A stretch of DNA of 64,000 bases from CAYTWW01 sp043801855 (lineage in GTDB: Archaea; Nanobdellota; Nanobdellia; Woesearchaeales; GW2011-AR15). Below the pieces are notes generated by a model. The model searched no databases. It was not told where the DNA came from and worked only from the letters and a program-made list of their open reading frames with translations. A program made the translations under genes and the position numbers. Below are positions 8,201 to 16,465 of this stretch, piece after piece. The stretch spans positions 1 to 64,000 of the forward strand of contig JAZDLQ010000019.1 in assembly GCA_043801855.1 (NCBI GenBank), in the 5' to 3' direction. The first letter of the stretch is position 1. Each line of letters opens with the position of its first letter.

Positions 8201-10013
8201 TACATGGAACAGTACTTCTGAAATATCCAGTGTATTAATTGAGCATAATTTTACTGGTGCACTCACAAATTATTCTGTTTCAGGAAATTCTGGCAATGTG
8301 TACTATTATAATTTTGGAACACTGAGTGCAGGCTCTTATAAATGGAAGATGTACGCAGAGGATATTAACGGCTTGAAAAATGAGACGCCTGAATTCATTT
8401 ATTCGATAAATAAAATAAGTCCCGCTCTTAACCTTACATTAAACAATACAGAAGGAAACATCACAGTTAGGGCAGGCTCAATTGTCAACATCACTGCAAT
8501 TAAAGTATTAGGTGAATCTTTCATTGAGTTATATGTAAATAATTCATTTATTAATAATGGAACAGTTGTGTTAAGTAACCTCTCTACATTTAATTCAACT
8601 GGACTCGTCAATGTTACATTACTTTACATAACTTCAGCAAATTATAGTTCTGCATACACATCATATTTCATTACTGTTCTATCTAATGACACTGCTGTAA
8701 GTGAGGAAACGGTTGTTGTTGATGATGAAAGCCCGAGTAATAGAGGTGGCGGCGGAGGCGGAGGTGGTGGCTCAGGAGGCGCAGCAGGCAGTAATTCAGC
8801 CTCTTATAAAGAAATACTTATACTGTCTAATATAACAACTAACGAAGAATTTGCGCTTAACATTAAAAATAAAAATATGGCATTAAATAGCATTTCATGC
8901 ACCTCTTTTATAACATTAAAAAATCCTGAGTTTAAAATTGCCAGATTGTCAGATATGCCTGTAGTATTCAGTGATTTAAATTCAAGTATCTACCAATTTT
9001 TAAAAATTGACCTGCCAATTACAGCGCAGGAAAACAGTTTTAAAAGTTGCACTATTGGATTTTTTATCAATAATACTTGGATCACTGAAAATTCCATAGA
9101 TACAAATTCAATAATTCTTGTAAGGCAGGAAGGCAATGCAACTTTGCAATATCTGCACGCAAAGTTTGTTAGAACAGATTTGGCAAACACCTATTTCACA
9201 GTAAACTCGCCAGGAATGTCATATTATGCAATAATTGGCAATACTATTCCTGCAGAACCTGAAAAAATAACAGGAATGGCAGTTATTTCAGACGAAATTA
9301 TCGACCCGCAGCATGAAGAAAGTAGCCTGACACCAGACATCACTAAAAAAACAGAGCAGCCTGAAAAAATTGGGCGCTTGGAAATTATTGCTCAGATGCC
9401 ATTATTTATTTTACAAATATCAGATTTCTTTAAAGGGATTAGCTACAAAATTCATCTGCACATATTTGCAATAATTTTTTGCAGCGGCCTTTTCATTTAT
9501 CTCATCACAAGTAAAGCTGCAAAACAGTGCAAAAATAAAGCAGCATTAGATAATAAAAAGGAAATAAAATCTTCTTTAAATCAGGGAAAAATATACTTTA
9601 TCAATGAAAAAGAAAAAGAAAAATCACTTCCTGTTTTTAATGAGCTGGTTAAATGGAGGCATGGCTTATATGTACTGCCAGCGCACTGCAAAACAGAATT
9701 AAAGGCAATTCATACTATAAGCTATTTATTTTTAACCTTTGAAAAAACAGACAATTCAGTAAATCCTAATGACATTAAGGGACTTTACGATAAATTAACT
9801 GCATTTATTTTAAAAGATGAAAAAAGTGCAGTATTGATACACGGTTTTGATTTACTTATTAAAAATTCAAATTTCGAAACAGTTATTTATGCCATAGATG
9901 TTCTTCAGGAATTTATTTCCGATAAAAAAACAATAGTATTTATTTCACTAAATCTAAACTCCCAAAATAAAAAAAACCGCGATATCATTCGCTCAAAATT
10001 CTCAGTAATGTAA
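5208..10013 (+). CDS. Giant surface protein with LamG, PGF-pre-PGF-like and DUF835-like domains
   Basis: A 1601-aa first gene of the conjugation-like operon. It has a signal peptide (residues about 12-27, LLLTLFAGNACGA), a long Asn/Ser/Thr-rich ectodomain with many N-glycosylation sequons, a LamG/concanavalin-like region near residues 320-500, an Ig-like region near 985-1065, a poly-Gly linker (about 1179-1193), a region resembling archaeal PGF-pre-PGF domains that ends near ITGMAV, one membrane helix (about 1413-1433) and a cytoplasmic tail resembling DUF835 (about 1470-1601). Adhesion or mating-pair recognition with an intracellular signal is inferred. The GTG at 5208 lies inside the GAGGTGA ribosome binding site; the true start may be ATC 5217. 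Confidence 0.8.
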   Translation: MNLIRRTNTFLQVAFLLLTLFAGNACGAYVINHEKPVIGYVTADGAASTENADWIKYAKNNSVKNFTVMSIGAQWPNITRYERLVDAFVLGDWESSLSRRLNQSSKGIVVLGYGDFDTEWGYCNNTGDWQGGALYINSTSSMTFFNSTYYWFNSTGRKNVVDTYTDFRGCGNATFSTYENKFGCTDSSYTKGSCYALDNNTQYYDGDVSRNTQARLVRLPLSEQWLVRPELNLSSDYLLRDIRAINWVIEPYNNAYVPINPILSNENLTLWAVFNDSNIYQDTPINDLWVRDYAPDYANNSLRYGCCGFGVELNYTDIDGHKRMKMNGTGISYPSELVTNNATNIFFDSSASYTVGFEFRPWSLYQADKKNKNTSFIIASDDNVTNKMIRFGYNSTTITWLLAGESWKYMDYSLNESKVYYIMMVYDNYNDENLLYIDGLFADAVRNTYTNFIKLSTGITSIGSAQFSEANCTFGNLRFFARGLNFTEVMDYFYVDSSSSPAPDSVPYEDQNFSGINDMIIYADRYAPLLEVKYYNNASLSNNFSIPNTFSKQTGLECKPFNFSYVACTSYNNLNMISLNVSGNTSTVVYKDSTPTAAQAFSSLEIIRNKYPVIATPNGTAVPYINVTWLHPDGTFWKSNLIRPPVNTSIAPSYQISVIQVYYLNATTDAFVILGKYMGGSNEFFIMLHDGNNWVINETLITSIQSYSANAAAVQCPDIGNTCYVMYGNNSAFGQGNITYRQLFRNNFSLSSEQFLYVNDNTFDTRNIANTIKGCPVPNSDKVAFIFDTYNGNTYGWMLIFNSTMGRRPESYATKSSQIRAYNNGYAKASNWGCFPDYVNNITVGFFNYNGGGCNGNCTITNWYNDSNRQWAFSTWDTSRYWRNINSPYAATQAYKLSQSVEQNKTVLSFVDMNKALWSLVFWNTTTLNWTNTAQNITDNNRLMEHEASLMHSYVIMPLFPLNETSDHVSVSISWDFNLTIPLTHSFYSPSSVHQFNVTWNSTSEISSVLIEHNFTGALTNYSVSGNSGNVYYYNFGTLSAGSYKWKMYAEDINGLKNETPEFIYSINKISPALNLTLNNTEGNITVRAGSIVNITAIKVLGESFIELYVNNSFINNGTVVLSNLSTFNSTGLVNVTLLYITSANYSSAYTSYFITVLSNDTAVSEETVVVDDESPSNRGGGGGGGGGSGGAAGSNSASYKEILILSNITTNEEFALNIKNKNMALNSISCTSFITLKNPEFKIARLSDMPVVFSDLNSSIYQFLKIDLPITAQENSFKSCTIGFFINNTWITENSIDTNSIILVRQEGNATLQYLHAKFVRTDLANTYFTVNSPGMSYYAIIGNTIPAEPEKITGMAVISDEIIDPQHEESSLTPDITKKTEQPEKIGRLEIIAQMPLFILQISDFFKGISYKIHLHIFAIIFCSGLFIYLITSKAAKQCKNKAALDNKKEIKSSLNQGKIYFINEKEKEKSLPVFNELVKWRHGLYVLPAHCKTELKAIHTISYLFLTFEKTDNSVNPNDIKGLYDKLTAFILKDEKSAVLIHGFDLLIKNSNFETVIYAIDVLQEFISDKKTIVFISLNLNSQNKKNRDIIRSKFSVM

Positions 10014-10016
10014 AAA

Positions 10017-10487
10017 ATGCCTCCAGTAAACATCATTTTAATACTGAAAGATTATGGTTTTACGATAATTATGTCTTTTGCATTCCTATTCTTTTTTATT
10101 AAAATATCGCCATTGATTAACAACAGATTAGAAATTGTGCTCTCATATGTGAAAAGCATATTTTTTGCAAATCAGCTTTCAGTGCAAAACCCGCATAAGA
10201 TAAATTCTGTTGAGTATAATGGAATTATCGCACAGTATAAAAAAATTCCAAAAGACACATGTGACAGAACAAAGTTCGAGACTGCAATTGCAAAAAAGAT
10301 AACTGAAGAAAAGGGCAGTTTTTCAGTTAGTGATGTTCTTAAGAAAATTGACGAACTGTATTCAGGCTCACTTGGACGGCAAGAAAGAATTGATTTATAT
10401 GAAGATGTCAAAAGATGGACAAGCCATGGAGACTTATGCACCATTGATAAAGAAGAGCATAGTGTAAAATATTTTAAATTTAAATAA
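10017..10487 (+). CDS. Membrane-anchored winged-helix-like protein
   Basis: A 156-aa protein with one N-terminal membrane helix (about residues 15-32), a linker and a soluble C-terminal part whose helix pattern and final strands (DLCTIDKEEHSVKYFKFK) suggest a winged-helix fold. It starts at ATG 10017, three bases after the adhesin stop. It is not recognised as a named family. Its place between adhesin and pilin suggests assembly or regulation of the surface apparatus. Confidence 0.5.
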   Translation: MPPVNIILILKDYGFTIIMSFAFLFFFIKISPLINNRLEIVLSYVKSIFFANQLSVQNPHKINSVEYNGIIAQYKKIPKDTCDRTKFETAIAKKITEEKGSFSVSDVLKKIDELYSGSLGRQERIDLYEDVKRWTSHGDLCTIDKEEHSVKYFKFK

Positions 10488-10510
10488 CAAAAAACGAGGT
10501 GAAAAATTAT

Positions 10511-10807
10511 ATGAAATTAAAAACAATTGCAATAATGCTGTTAATTGCGATATCATTAACAACAACAGTATTAGCGCTGGAAGTTGATCCAATAACAGGA
10601 TATTTTAACGGTAAAATACTGCCATTTATCCAAAGTGTTGGAACAATTTTTGTGATAGTTGGCGTTATATTTGGCGGCTTTAAGTTTGTCAAATCAGATG
10701 ATCCGGCGGAAAAAAGCAAGGGAAAAAACATTATAATCGGCTGCGTTATAGCGCTTGCATTATTATGGCTTGCACCTGCTCTTGTTGAATATCTTAAGCC
10801 TTCATAA
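10511..10807 (+). CDS. TrbC/VirB2-like pilin subunit
   Basis: A 98-aa protein with the size and topology of TrbC/VirB2 pilins: signal peptide (residues 1-23, cut near VLA-LEVDP), then two membrane helices (about 32-52 and 72-90) joined by a short charged loop KFVKSDDPAEKSKGKN. VirB2-family subunits polymerise into the conjugative pilus. The start is ATG 10511, set by GAGGTG at 10497-10502; the GTG inside that motif is not the start. It is followed by exported and VirB6-like proteins, in keeping with type IV secretion. Confidence 0.8.
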   Translation: MKLKTIAIMLLIAISLTTTVLALEVDPITGYFNGKILPFIQSVGTIFVIVGVIFGGFKFVKSDDPAEKSKGKNIIIGCVIALALLWLAPALVEYLKPS

Positions 10808-10809
10808 GA

Positions 10810-12351
10810 ATGCAAGTTAATTTTTTTTTATTTTTTTTATTAATTATTATTATGTCATCATCAGGCGTTGCAGAAACAGACACATTATCATTTGCATATT
10901 GCAAGAAAATAGGCATTGACTGCACAACCAGTGAATTTCCTAAAGACATCGACATTGATAGAGAAAAAGAAATCATATTAACAAAAATCATGGAAAAAAC
11001 AAAACCACCGTATCACAATCTGGTGCAGTTATGGAATTTAAATACAGATTTTTTGGAAAAGCCAGCAGATGTTGAAATTGTTAATTATAAAACCATATCA
11101 AACGCATGGATAATAACTCCGGCAGTAATGCCTTCAGTAAATTATAATAATGTTTACTACATAGGAGATTCTGGCATTGTTCTTACATCGTATAACTATT
11201 CTTTAAGCATTCCTGAAAATTATGTTGGAACAACAAAAACCTGTGATAAAAACCCAGTTGTAAATGAATTGAATGATTGCAAAACACTTTACACAGGCAA
11301 TACTGATGAAACCACACTAAGTATATATCAGAACAATGTATTAATAGGAAACAATAGGGTAACAGAAGTTAATTCAGAAGACTCAAATTCATTTGAATCC
11401 GTATTAAGCATAAAAAATGCAATAGATATTAAGCATTATAAATGGGATAAAACAGGCAAATGCTGCCAGTATAAATCTTGCTGTTTTAAGGTCAACAATA
11501 AAAAAGTATGCAGAAGAGATAAAAGATGCGGCTGTGATATTAATGAAAAGGAATGCAGGTTTAATTCAAACGATAAAAAAACAGACGAACTCGAATTAAA
11601 AAGTTCATTTTATGCAGCAAAAGAAAATGCAATACTGCCGCAGGATAATAACTTAATAATTGATAGTTCCGGCATTCAAAGTAAAGCGCAATTAAGTATT
11701 AACACTAATAGTTTAGTTTCATACCAAATTAATTATGAAACACAGATAATAAAAAAAGAATATGGAAAATACAAGTTAAACCATATATATGCGCCTCAAA
11801 ACATTTTATTTGTCTCTTTTATCAATAATGAAAAACTGTACACTGAAAACGCTAAAATTAATTATATAAAAAAAACCGATATTTCTGAAATTTTATCATT
11901 TGCTGCAGAACCTGCAGAGCCTGAAACATGTAAAATTCTCTTAGATAAATTCTTCAGTGCCAGTATTTCTGACTGCAATATTATGCAACTTTCTAAAAGC
12001 AGCTTATTAATTGAAACTGATAAGTGGTTTTACGCAGTCAATGATACAATTAAACTAAAATTATATTTCACTAATCCTAACAATGAAAAAAAAACAATAG
12101 CAGTAAGTTACTCAAACCAATCAATTATTGATGAGACAACAGGAGAGATTTTTGAAGCTGCTTTTATTCCTGATATTAGTGCATCGCTTATTACTGCACA
12201 ACTTCAAGGGACATCGGATTATAGTTCAAGTGAGTCATCTGCATTAATTACAGTGTATGACAATTCTGATTATGCGCCGCTTGTTTGGGCGGTTTTTATT
12301 ATAATTTTCATGTATTTGGGCTATCGGCTTATTATAAAGGGAGTGAAATAA
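10810..12351 (+). CDS. Exported Cys-rich membrane-anchored protein
   Basis: A 513-aa protein with an N-terminal signal peptide (ending near residue 18), a large extracellular region, a compact Cys-rich block at about residues 217-250 with ten or more cysteines likely to form disulfides, an Ig-like segment near 410-480 and a single C-terminal membrane helix (about 492-510) with a short cytoplasmic tail. The topology is that of a structural part of the mating apparatus. It is not recognised at family level. Confidence 0.6.
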   Translation: MQVNFFLFFLLIIIMSSSGVAETDTLSFAYCKKIGIDCTTSEFPKDIDIDREKEIILTKIMEKTKPPYHNLVQLWNLNTDFLEKPADVEIVNYKTISNAWIITPAVMPSVNYNNVYYIGDSGIVLTSYNYSLSIPENYVGTTKTCDKNPVVNELNDCKTLYTGNTDETTLSIYQNNVLIGNNRVTEVNSEDSNSFESVLSIKNAIDIKHYKWDKTGKCCQYKSCCFKVNNKKVCRRDKRCGCDINEKECRFNSNDKKTDELELKSSFYAAKENAILPQDNNLIIDSSGIQSKAQLSINTNSLVSYQINYETQIIKKEYGKYKLNHIYAPQNILFVSFINNEKLYTENAKINYIKKTDISEILSFAAEPAEPETCKILLDKFFSASISDCNIMQLSKSSLLIETDKWFYAVNDTIKLKLYFTNPNNEKKTIAVSYSNQSIIDETTGEIFEAAFIPDISASLITAQLQGTSDYSSSESSALITVYDNSDYAPLVWAVFIIIFMYLGYRLIIKGVK

Positions 12352-12354
12352 GCA

Positions 12355-12921
12355 ATGATTTTGAATGAATTTGCATTAAATACAGTAATGATTAACAAAA
12401 AACTAGTGTCAATATTATTAATAATAACAGGCACGTCAATGGTTTTTCTGCCAAGGATCTTTATAATTATAGGGGCGTGCAGCGTAATTTATGGAATTAA
12501 GCTTTTTAATGACCATTTTATTGAAAATACATTTCACTGCAAAAGAAATTCTATTAGACCAAATATTTGGAACAGGCGCCTTTATGCAGTATTTATTCTG
12601 CCGGCAGTATTTATTATGGGGTTAGTGTACATAGTAAACCCATCACCGGTTTACAAAGCCCTCTCATTAATGTTCACACTGCCTTTTGTAATAATTACAG
12701 CGATGATTATGCGCTACAATGCAGTTACTGGATTAGAAGAATCAGCTGTTGTTAAAGTATACTTTGATAAAAGATTATCTGAAGCAAAGTTAACAATGGC
12801 ATTAGGAATTTTGCTTGCTTTAATTTCTGCAATTACATTAATTGGGCTCTCTATATTTGCATTTGGATTTACAAAATATTTCACTGTAAAAATTCTCTTG
12901 CAAAATAATCCTGCGAGGTAA
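12355..12921 (+). CDS. Multi-pass membrane protein of the operon
   Basis: A 188-aa protein with about five hydrophobic segments and a short positively charged loop after the second. No motif is seen. The ribosome binding site lies in the last codons of the upstream gene (GGGAGTGA). Its position among pilin, VirB6-like and VirB4-like genes suggests an inner component of the secretion channel; it is not clearly VirB3 or VirB8. Confidence 0.5.
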   Translation: MILNEFALNTVMINKKLVSILLIITGTSMVFLPRIFIIIGACSVIYGIKLFNDHFIENTFHCKRNSIRPNIWNRRLYAVFILPAVFIMGLVYIVNPSPVYKALSLMFTLPFVIITAMIMRYNAVTGLEESAVVKVYFDKRLSEAKLTMALGILLALISAITLIGLSIFAFGFTKYFTVKILLQNNPAR

Positions 12922-12925
12922 AACA

Positions 12926-13384
12926 ATGAAACCAAAATACAATGCATTTGCAATTATCATTTTTATTTTAGCAATATTTTTTGTTAGCTGCATAAACAAA
13001 GAAAATGCGTCTGATACTAAAGAACTATCAAACGAAAATATACCTGAAGAAAGATCGTTGGTAATAGAAATAAAAAATCAAATTCAAGGAAAAGACGGCA
13101 AAACATATGATGTGTATCCTTCTTCTGAATATGACTATTCTGTTTCTGATGCTGTATTTAAAGGATATAATATGGAAAAACTTTCAAATAAAAAAAAACA
13201 GTGCCATATAAGAAGCGAAAGAAAACATATGGCAACCCATGAAACACAGCCATTCTGGCGCCCGTTAAAAATACCATGCGAAAATAAAGATGACTGCATA
13301 AATTACATAAGAAAAAATGACAGTTACTTAAGTTATTTGTTGCAGGATGATACTGACATATTATGCATTCCTTACGCCATTTAA
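12926..13384 (+). CDS. Exported protein, possible lipoprotein
   Basis: A 152-aa protein with an N-terminal hydrophobic segment ending in FVSC (Cys about residue 23), which resembles a lipobox, followed by a polar domain with four more cysteines (C95, C115, C121, C150 approximately). GAGGTAAAACAATG gives a clear ribosome binding site. Lipidation in archaea is known but not certain here. The function is unknown; it is co-operonic with the conjugation genes. Confidence 0.5.
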   Translation: MKPKYNAFAIIIFILAIFFVSCINKENASDTKELSNENIPEERSLVIEIKNQIQGKDGKTYDVYPSSEYDYSVSDAVFKGYNMEKLSNKKKQCHIRSERKHMATHETQPFWRPLKIPCENKDDCINYIRKNDSYLSYLLQDDTDILCIPYAI

Positions 13385-13394
13385 GTGACTTACA

Positions 13395-14432
13395 ATGAAT
13401 AAAAAATATATATTCTTTTTTTCGTGCATTTCTATGTTAATAATCATAAATTACTCCTATGCAGATGATTATTGTGAAACATTAGGCGGGAAATTTTGCA
13501 CTGCTGAAGAATATTGCAATGGCAATGAGAAAATTGCGCTTAACAATTATGAAATAGGAAGCTGCTGCATAGGAACGTGCAATAGTTATAATTCTGTTTT
13601 TTGTGAGAATGTGACAAAAATCGAAAATTCCGTCAATTGTGCAGCATTAACTTCAAAAGAAAAGCTTTCAAATTATAAAATTTCATCACTCTCGTTATTC
13701 ATAAAATTATTTAATCCGCAGATAACAGCAAAGCCTATTCAAAAGCTATATAATTTTTGGATGAGCTTATTTTCCGTTATTGGAACAATTATTGTGATAC
13801 TTACTGCTTTTAAGTACTTAAGCTTGTTATTTGACCCAGCCGCTTCTCCTGAAGAGATTCTAAGCCTTAAAAACAAGATGTTTTTTTTTATTTTTGGAAT
13901 TTTGTTTGTCTTTGTTTTTCCGCATGTAATCTCTTTTTTATTCACCACATTAAATTTTACCTTTACAGTTATATCTCGGATTTTTGTAGATGATGGAAAT
14001 GTATTGGCATTATCAGAAATGTTAACAAAAACAGATGGGGCCAACATTCTTTTTTTAATGAGAGATTTTTTATTCTTCCTGTTTCTTATAATACTTCTTT
14101 TAAGATACTTGGTAATCACAGTACTTCTTGTTTTTTCGCCAATTATGATATTTATGTACCTTTTTGTTTTGACGGAAAAGCTTGGCACAAAGTGGTTAAC
14201 TGTGCTATTAATAAGTATCTTCATGCCTGCCTTGTGGCTGTTATTATTTGCCCTTTTAATTCCAATTGCGTCAGTTATTGGCAGCAGTGTTTCAGAGGGT
14301 ATTCTTTTACCTGTATTTATGAGCGCAATAATTTACTTTAATATTTCTATTTATAGAACATTGATTGGGCTTGAATTTAGTTTTCGGGAGATTGTATTTT
14401 CAATTGTTAAATTATGGAGTAAGGTAATGTGA
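13395..14432 (+). CDS. VirB6/TrbL-like channel protein, copy 1
   Basis: A 345-aa protein with signal peptide (residues 1-22), a Cys-rich exported head (CETLGGKFCTAEEYCNG, then GSCCIGTC) and then about six membrane helices from residue 120 to the end. The many closely spaced C-terminal helices resemble TrbL/VirB6 polytopic channel proteins of type IV secretion. It overlaps the next gene by 4 bases, and the two share the exported head pattern and the helix layout, so they are likely paralogues. Confidence 0.65.
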   Translation: MNKKYIFFFSCISMLIIINYSYADDYCETLGGKFCTAEEYCNGNEKIALNNYEIGSCCIGTCNSYNSVFCENVTKIENSVNCAALTSKEKLSNYKISSLSLFIKLFNPQITAKPIQKLYNFWMSLFSVIGTIIVILTAFKYLSLLFDPAASPEEILSLKNKMFFFIFGILFVFVFPHVISFLFTTLNFTFTVISRIFVDDGNVLALSEMLTKTDGANILFLMRDFLFFLFLIILLLRYLVITVLLVFSPIMIFMYLFVLTEKLGTKWLTVLLISIFMPALWLLLFALLIPIASVIGSSVSEGILLPVFMSAIIYFNISIYRTLIGLEFSFREIVFSIVKLWSKVM

Positions 14433-15526
14433 AACAGGCAAATTTATTTTTTTTAATATTTTTAATTATATTACTGGCAGTTCCGATATGTTATTCCCAA
14501 AATACAGACAGGCCATGTACAGAGGATGAAATATGTGACGGAGTAATTATTAACGGCATTTGCAGCGGCACATGCACTGCAAAAGGAGAAACAAGCTGCT
14601 CTCTTTTGGATTTTTCAGCAGAGTGTATTATTGGAAGCCTGGTTAACAAACTTAAGGCAAGTTTCGAGGAATTTTTAAACAAGTCATTTCTATTTATTCT
14701 TGATTTTAATGTAAATGCAAAGGGAAATGAAAAATTGTGGCAGTTTTCATACAGCATATCTTTTTTAATTGCAGTATTTCTATTGTCAGTTACTTCAATT
14801 TCGTATTTTAAGGAAGCACTTCTTGACAACTCCAGCGTTGAACTATTAAATTCTTATAAGGCGCAGTTCATCCGATTTATTTTCATGCTGATTTTTCTTG
14901 CAGGCTGTTCTTATATTGCATCACTTGTTACTGAAGGTTTTTACATATTTAATTTAGAAATATTAAAGGCAATGGATTTTAACCTTATTGAAAGTTTTGT
15001 GTCAGTCATTCTTGCAAGCTTAATTATCCTGCTTCCGATAATTTATTTGTCACTGGGCGCAGGACTTGCAGTATACATAGGAGTTATTGTCACATTTTTT
15101 GTAATTGCGGCTCTTAGAATAATTATTTTATACCCGCTTTTGTCTGTTATGCCAATTGCAATTGTTCTTTGCCATTTTGAATCAACAAAGCCAATAGGAA
15201 ATACCCTTATTCGTTTTGTATTCTCGCATTTCATTATTTTGACTGTTTGGGTCGTTGTTTTTGCTGTTGCAAATGATGCAATGGAAGGAATAATAATTGT
15301 CAGTAACATTGCACAGGGATTTTTTTTGCTTGCAGCATTTCTTATTAATTCTGTATTATACTTCAAAATAAATTCATTTTTTGCAGCGCTTGAGTTTGCG
15401 CCTAAGAAAGCAAGAACAGTAGTAGAACGCGGCGTTACTAATGAAAGGGTTGTAGTTTTAAGAGAAAAAATATTTGGCAAAAGCCTGTACAATGGGCAAA
15501 AGAGCCTGATAAAATATGTTAAATAA
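14429..15526 (+). CDS. VirB6/TrbL-like channel protein, copy 2
   Basis: A 365-aa paralogue of the preceding protein: signal peptide, exported head with PCTEDEICDGVIINGICSGTC (pattern Cx4-5C...GxCxGTC), then about six to seven membrane helices and a basic cytoplasmic tail. It starts with GTG 14429 overlapping the upstream stop by 4 bases and has GGAGTAAGG just upstream. The pair probably forms a heteromeric membrane channel; this is inferred from tandem arrangement and shared design. Confidence 0.65.
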   Translation: MKQANLFFLIFLIILLAVPICYSQNTDRPCTEDEICDGVIINGICSGTCTAKGETSCSLLDFSAECIIGSLVNKLKASFEEFLNKSFLFILDFNVNAKGNEKLWQFSYSISFLIAVFLLSVTSISYFKEALLDNSSVELLNSYKAQFIRFIFMLIFLAGCSYIASLVTEGFYIFNLEILKAMDFNLIESFVSVILASLIILLPIIYLSLGAGLAVYIGVIVTFFVIAALRIIILYPLLSVMPIAIVLCHFESTKPIGNTLIRFVFSHFIILTVWVVVFAVANDAMEGIIIVSNIAQGFFLLAAFLINSVLYFKINSFFAALEFAPKKARTVVERGVTNERVVVLREKIFGKSLYNGQKSLIKYVK

Positions 15527-15528
15527 GG

Positions 15529-16464
15529 GTGTTAAAAATATCACTTGAAATACCGCAGTGGCTTACAGACGGGGAAACTAAAGACAGTTTTTCATTCAGG
15601 AGTTTTGAAGAAACACTTATTGCGCTTGGGCTTGGGATATTTTCCTTGGTTTTACTTATAAAACTTCCATTTGGGTTTAAATACAACCTGATAATCAGTG
15701 CAGCATTATTTGTCGGTATTTTTGAAACATACAGGTATGTCTCAGCAAATTATTACAAATGGAAGCTTCTTTCTAACTCTTACCATAATGTTTCTTTTTT
15801 TGATTCAAAAATGAATGACTACCTAAATATTCGGGAAATCAAAAATAAGGTTATTTTTTTCAAAGATAATACTATGATGTCAATTCTTCGTGTAAAGTCT
15901 ATTGACGGCAGCCTTCTAGGCGACGATGAAATTAATAGTGTTATTGAAACATACGGCGCAGCAATAAAATCAATACCGCACACCATATTTGTTTTTTCAC
16001 ATTCAGTTGAACCGTCATTAAACAGTTTTTTTGCATCCACAGATGAAAAAATCATAAAGAAAGGAGGAGATTATGAAGAAAACATCAAGCGAAACAAGGA
16101 AACACAGAAATGGCTTATTGAAAAAATGAAAGAAAGTGACTGCAGGGACAGGATAAGCTATTTTGGAGTTTTGTGTAAAAAAAAGACTGTTTCAATGTCA
16201 TTTTCTGATTCACTTGCATTTCTTTTTAATATAAAAGGTTTTCATGAAGTAAACAAAGAATCAAAAACAGAAGCTTTTCGGGAACGGCAGATATCTGACA
16301 TGAATATTATTATTGAAAATGCCGCACTTGCAATTGACAAAACAGGTGCAACAGCACATGTCCTTAATGACGATGAACTTATTGGCTTATACTCGTATTA
16401 TTTTTTAAACATTAAAGGTGTTGGCAAATCCAACCTTTCGCCATTTATGTGGCTGGAGGAATAA
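15529..16464 (+). CDS. PrgI-type membrane anchor fused to VirB4 N-domain-like region
   Basis: A 311-aa protein. Residues 1-80 have the pattern of archaeal/Gram-positive PrgI proteins: a short IPQWL-type N-terminus and two close membrane helices (about 32-48 and 50-66). The rest resembles the N-terminal CagE/TrbE/VirB4 domain and has no Walker motifs, so it cannot be an ATPase on its own. The GTG at 15529 lies within AGGGTG; ATA 15538, six bases after that motif, may be the real start. It likely docks the VirB4 ATPase to the membrane. Confidence 0.55.
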   Translation: MLKISLEIPQWLTDGETKDSFSFRSFEETLIALGLGIFSLVLLIKLPFGFKYNLIISAALFVGIFETYRYVSANYYKWKLLSNSYHNVSFFDSKMNDYLNIREIKNKVIFFKDNTMMSILRVKSIDGSLLGDDEINSVIETYGAAIKSIPHTIFVFSHSVEPSLNSFFASTDEKIIKKGGDYEENIKRNKETQKWLIEKMKESDCRDRISYFGVLCKKKTVSMSFSDSLAFLFNIKGFHEVNKESKTEAFRERQISDMNIIIENAALAIDKTGATAHVLNDDELIGLYSYYFLNIKGVGKSNLSPFMWLEE

Positions 16465-16465
16465 G

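Noticed and set aside
8743..8786. Glycine repeat in the adhesin as a phase-variable tract
   Set aside because: The codons are mixed GGC, GGA and GGT, so it is a flexible linker rather than a simple-sequence contingency locus.
10499..10501. GTG as start of the pilin gene
   Set aside because: It is part of the GAGGTG ribosome binding site; ATG 10511 gives a normal signal peptide.
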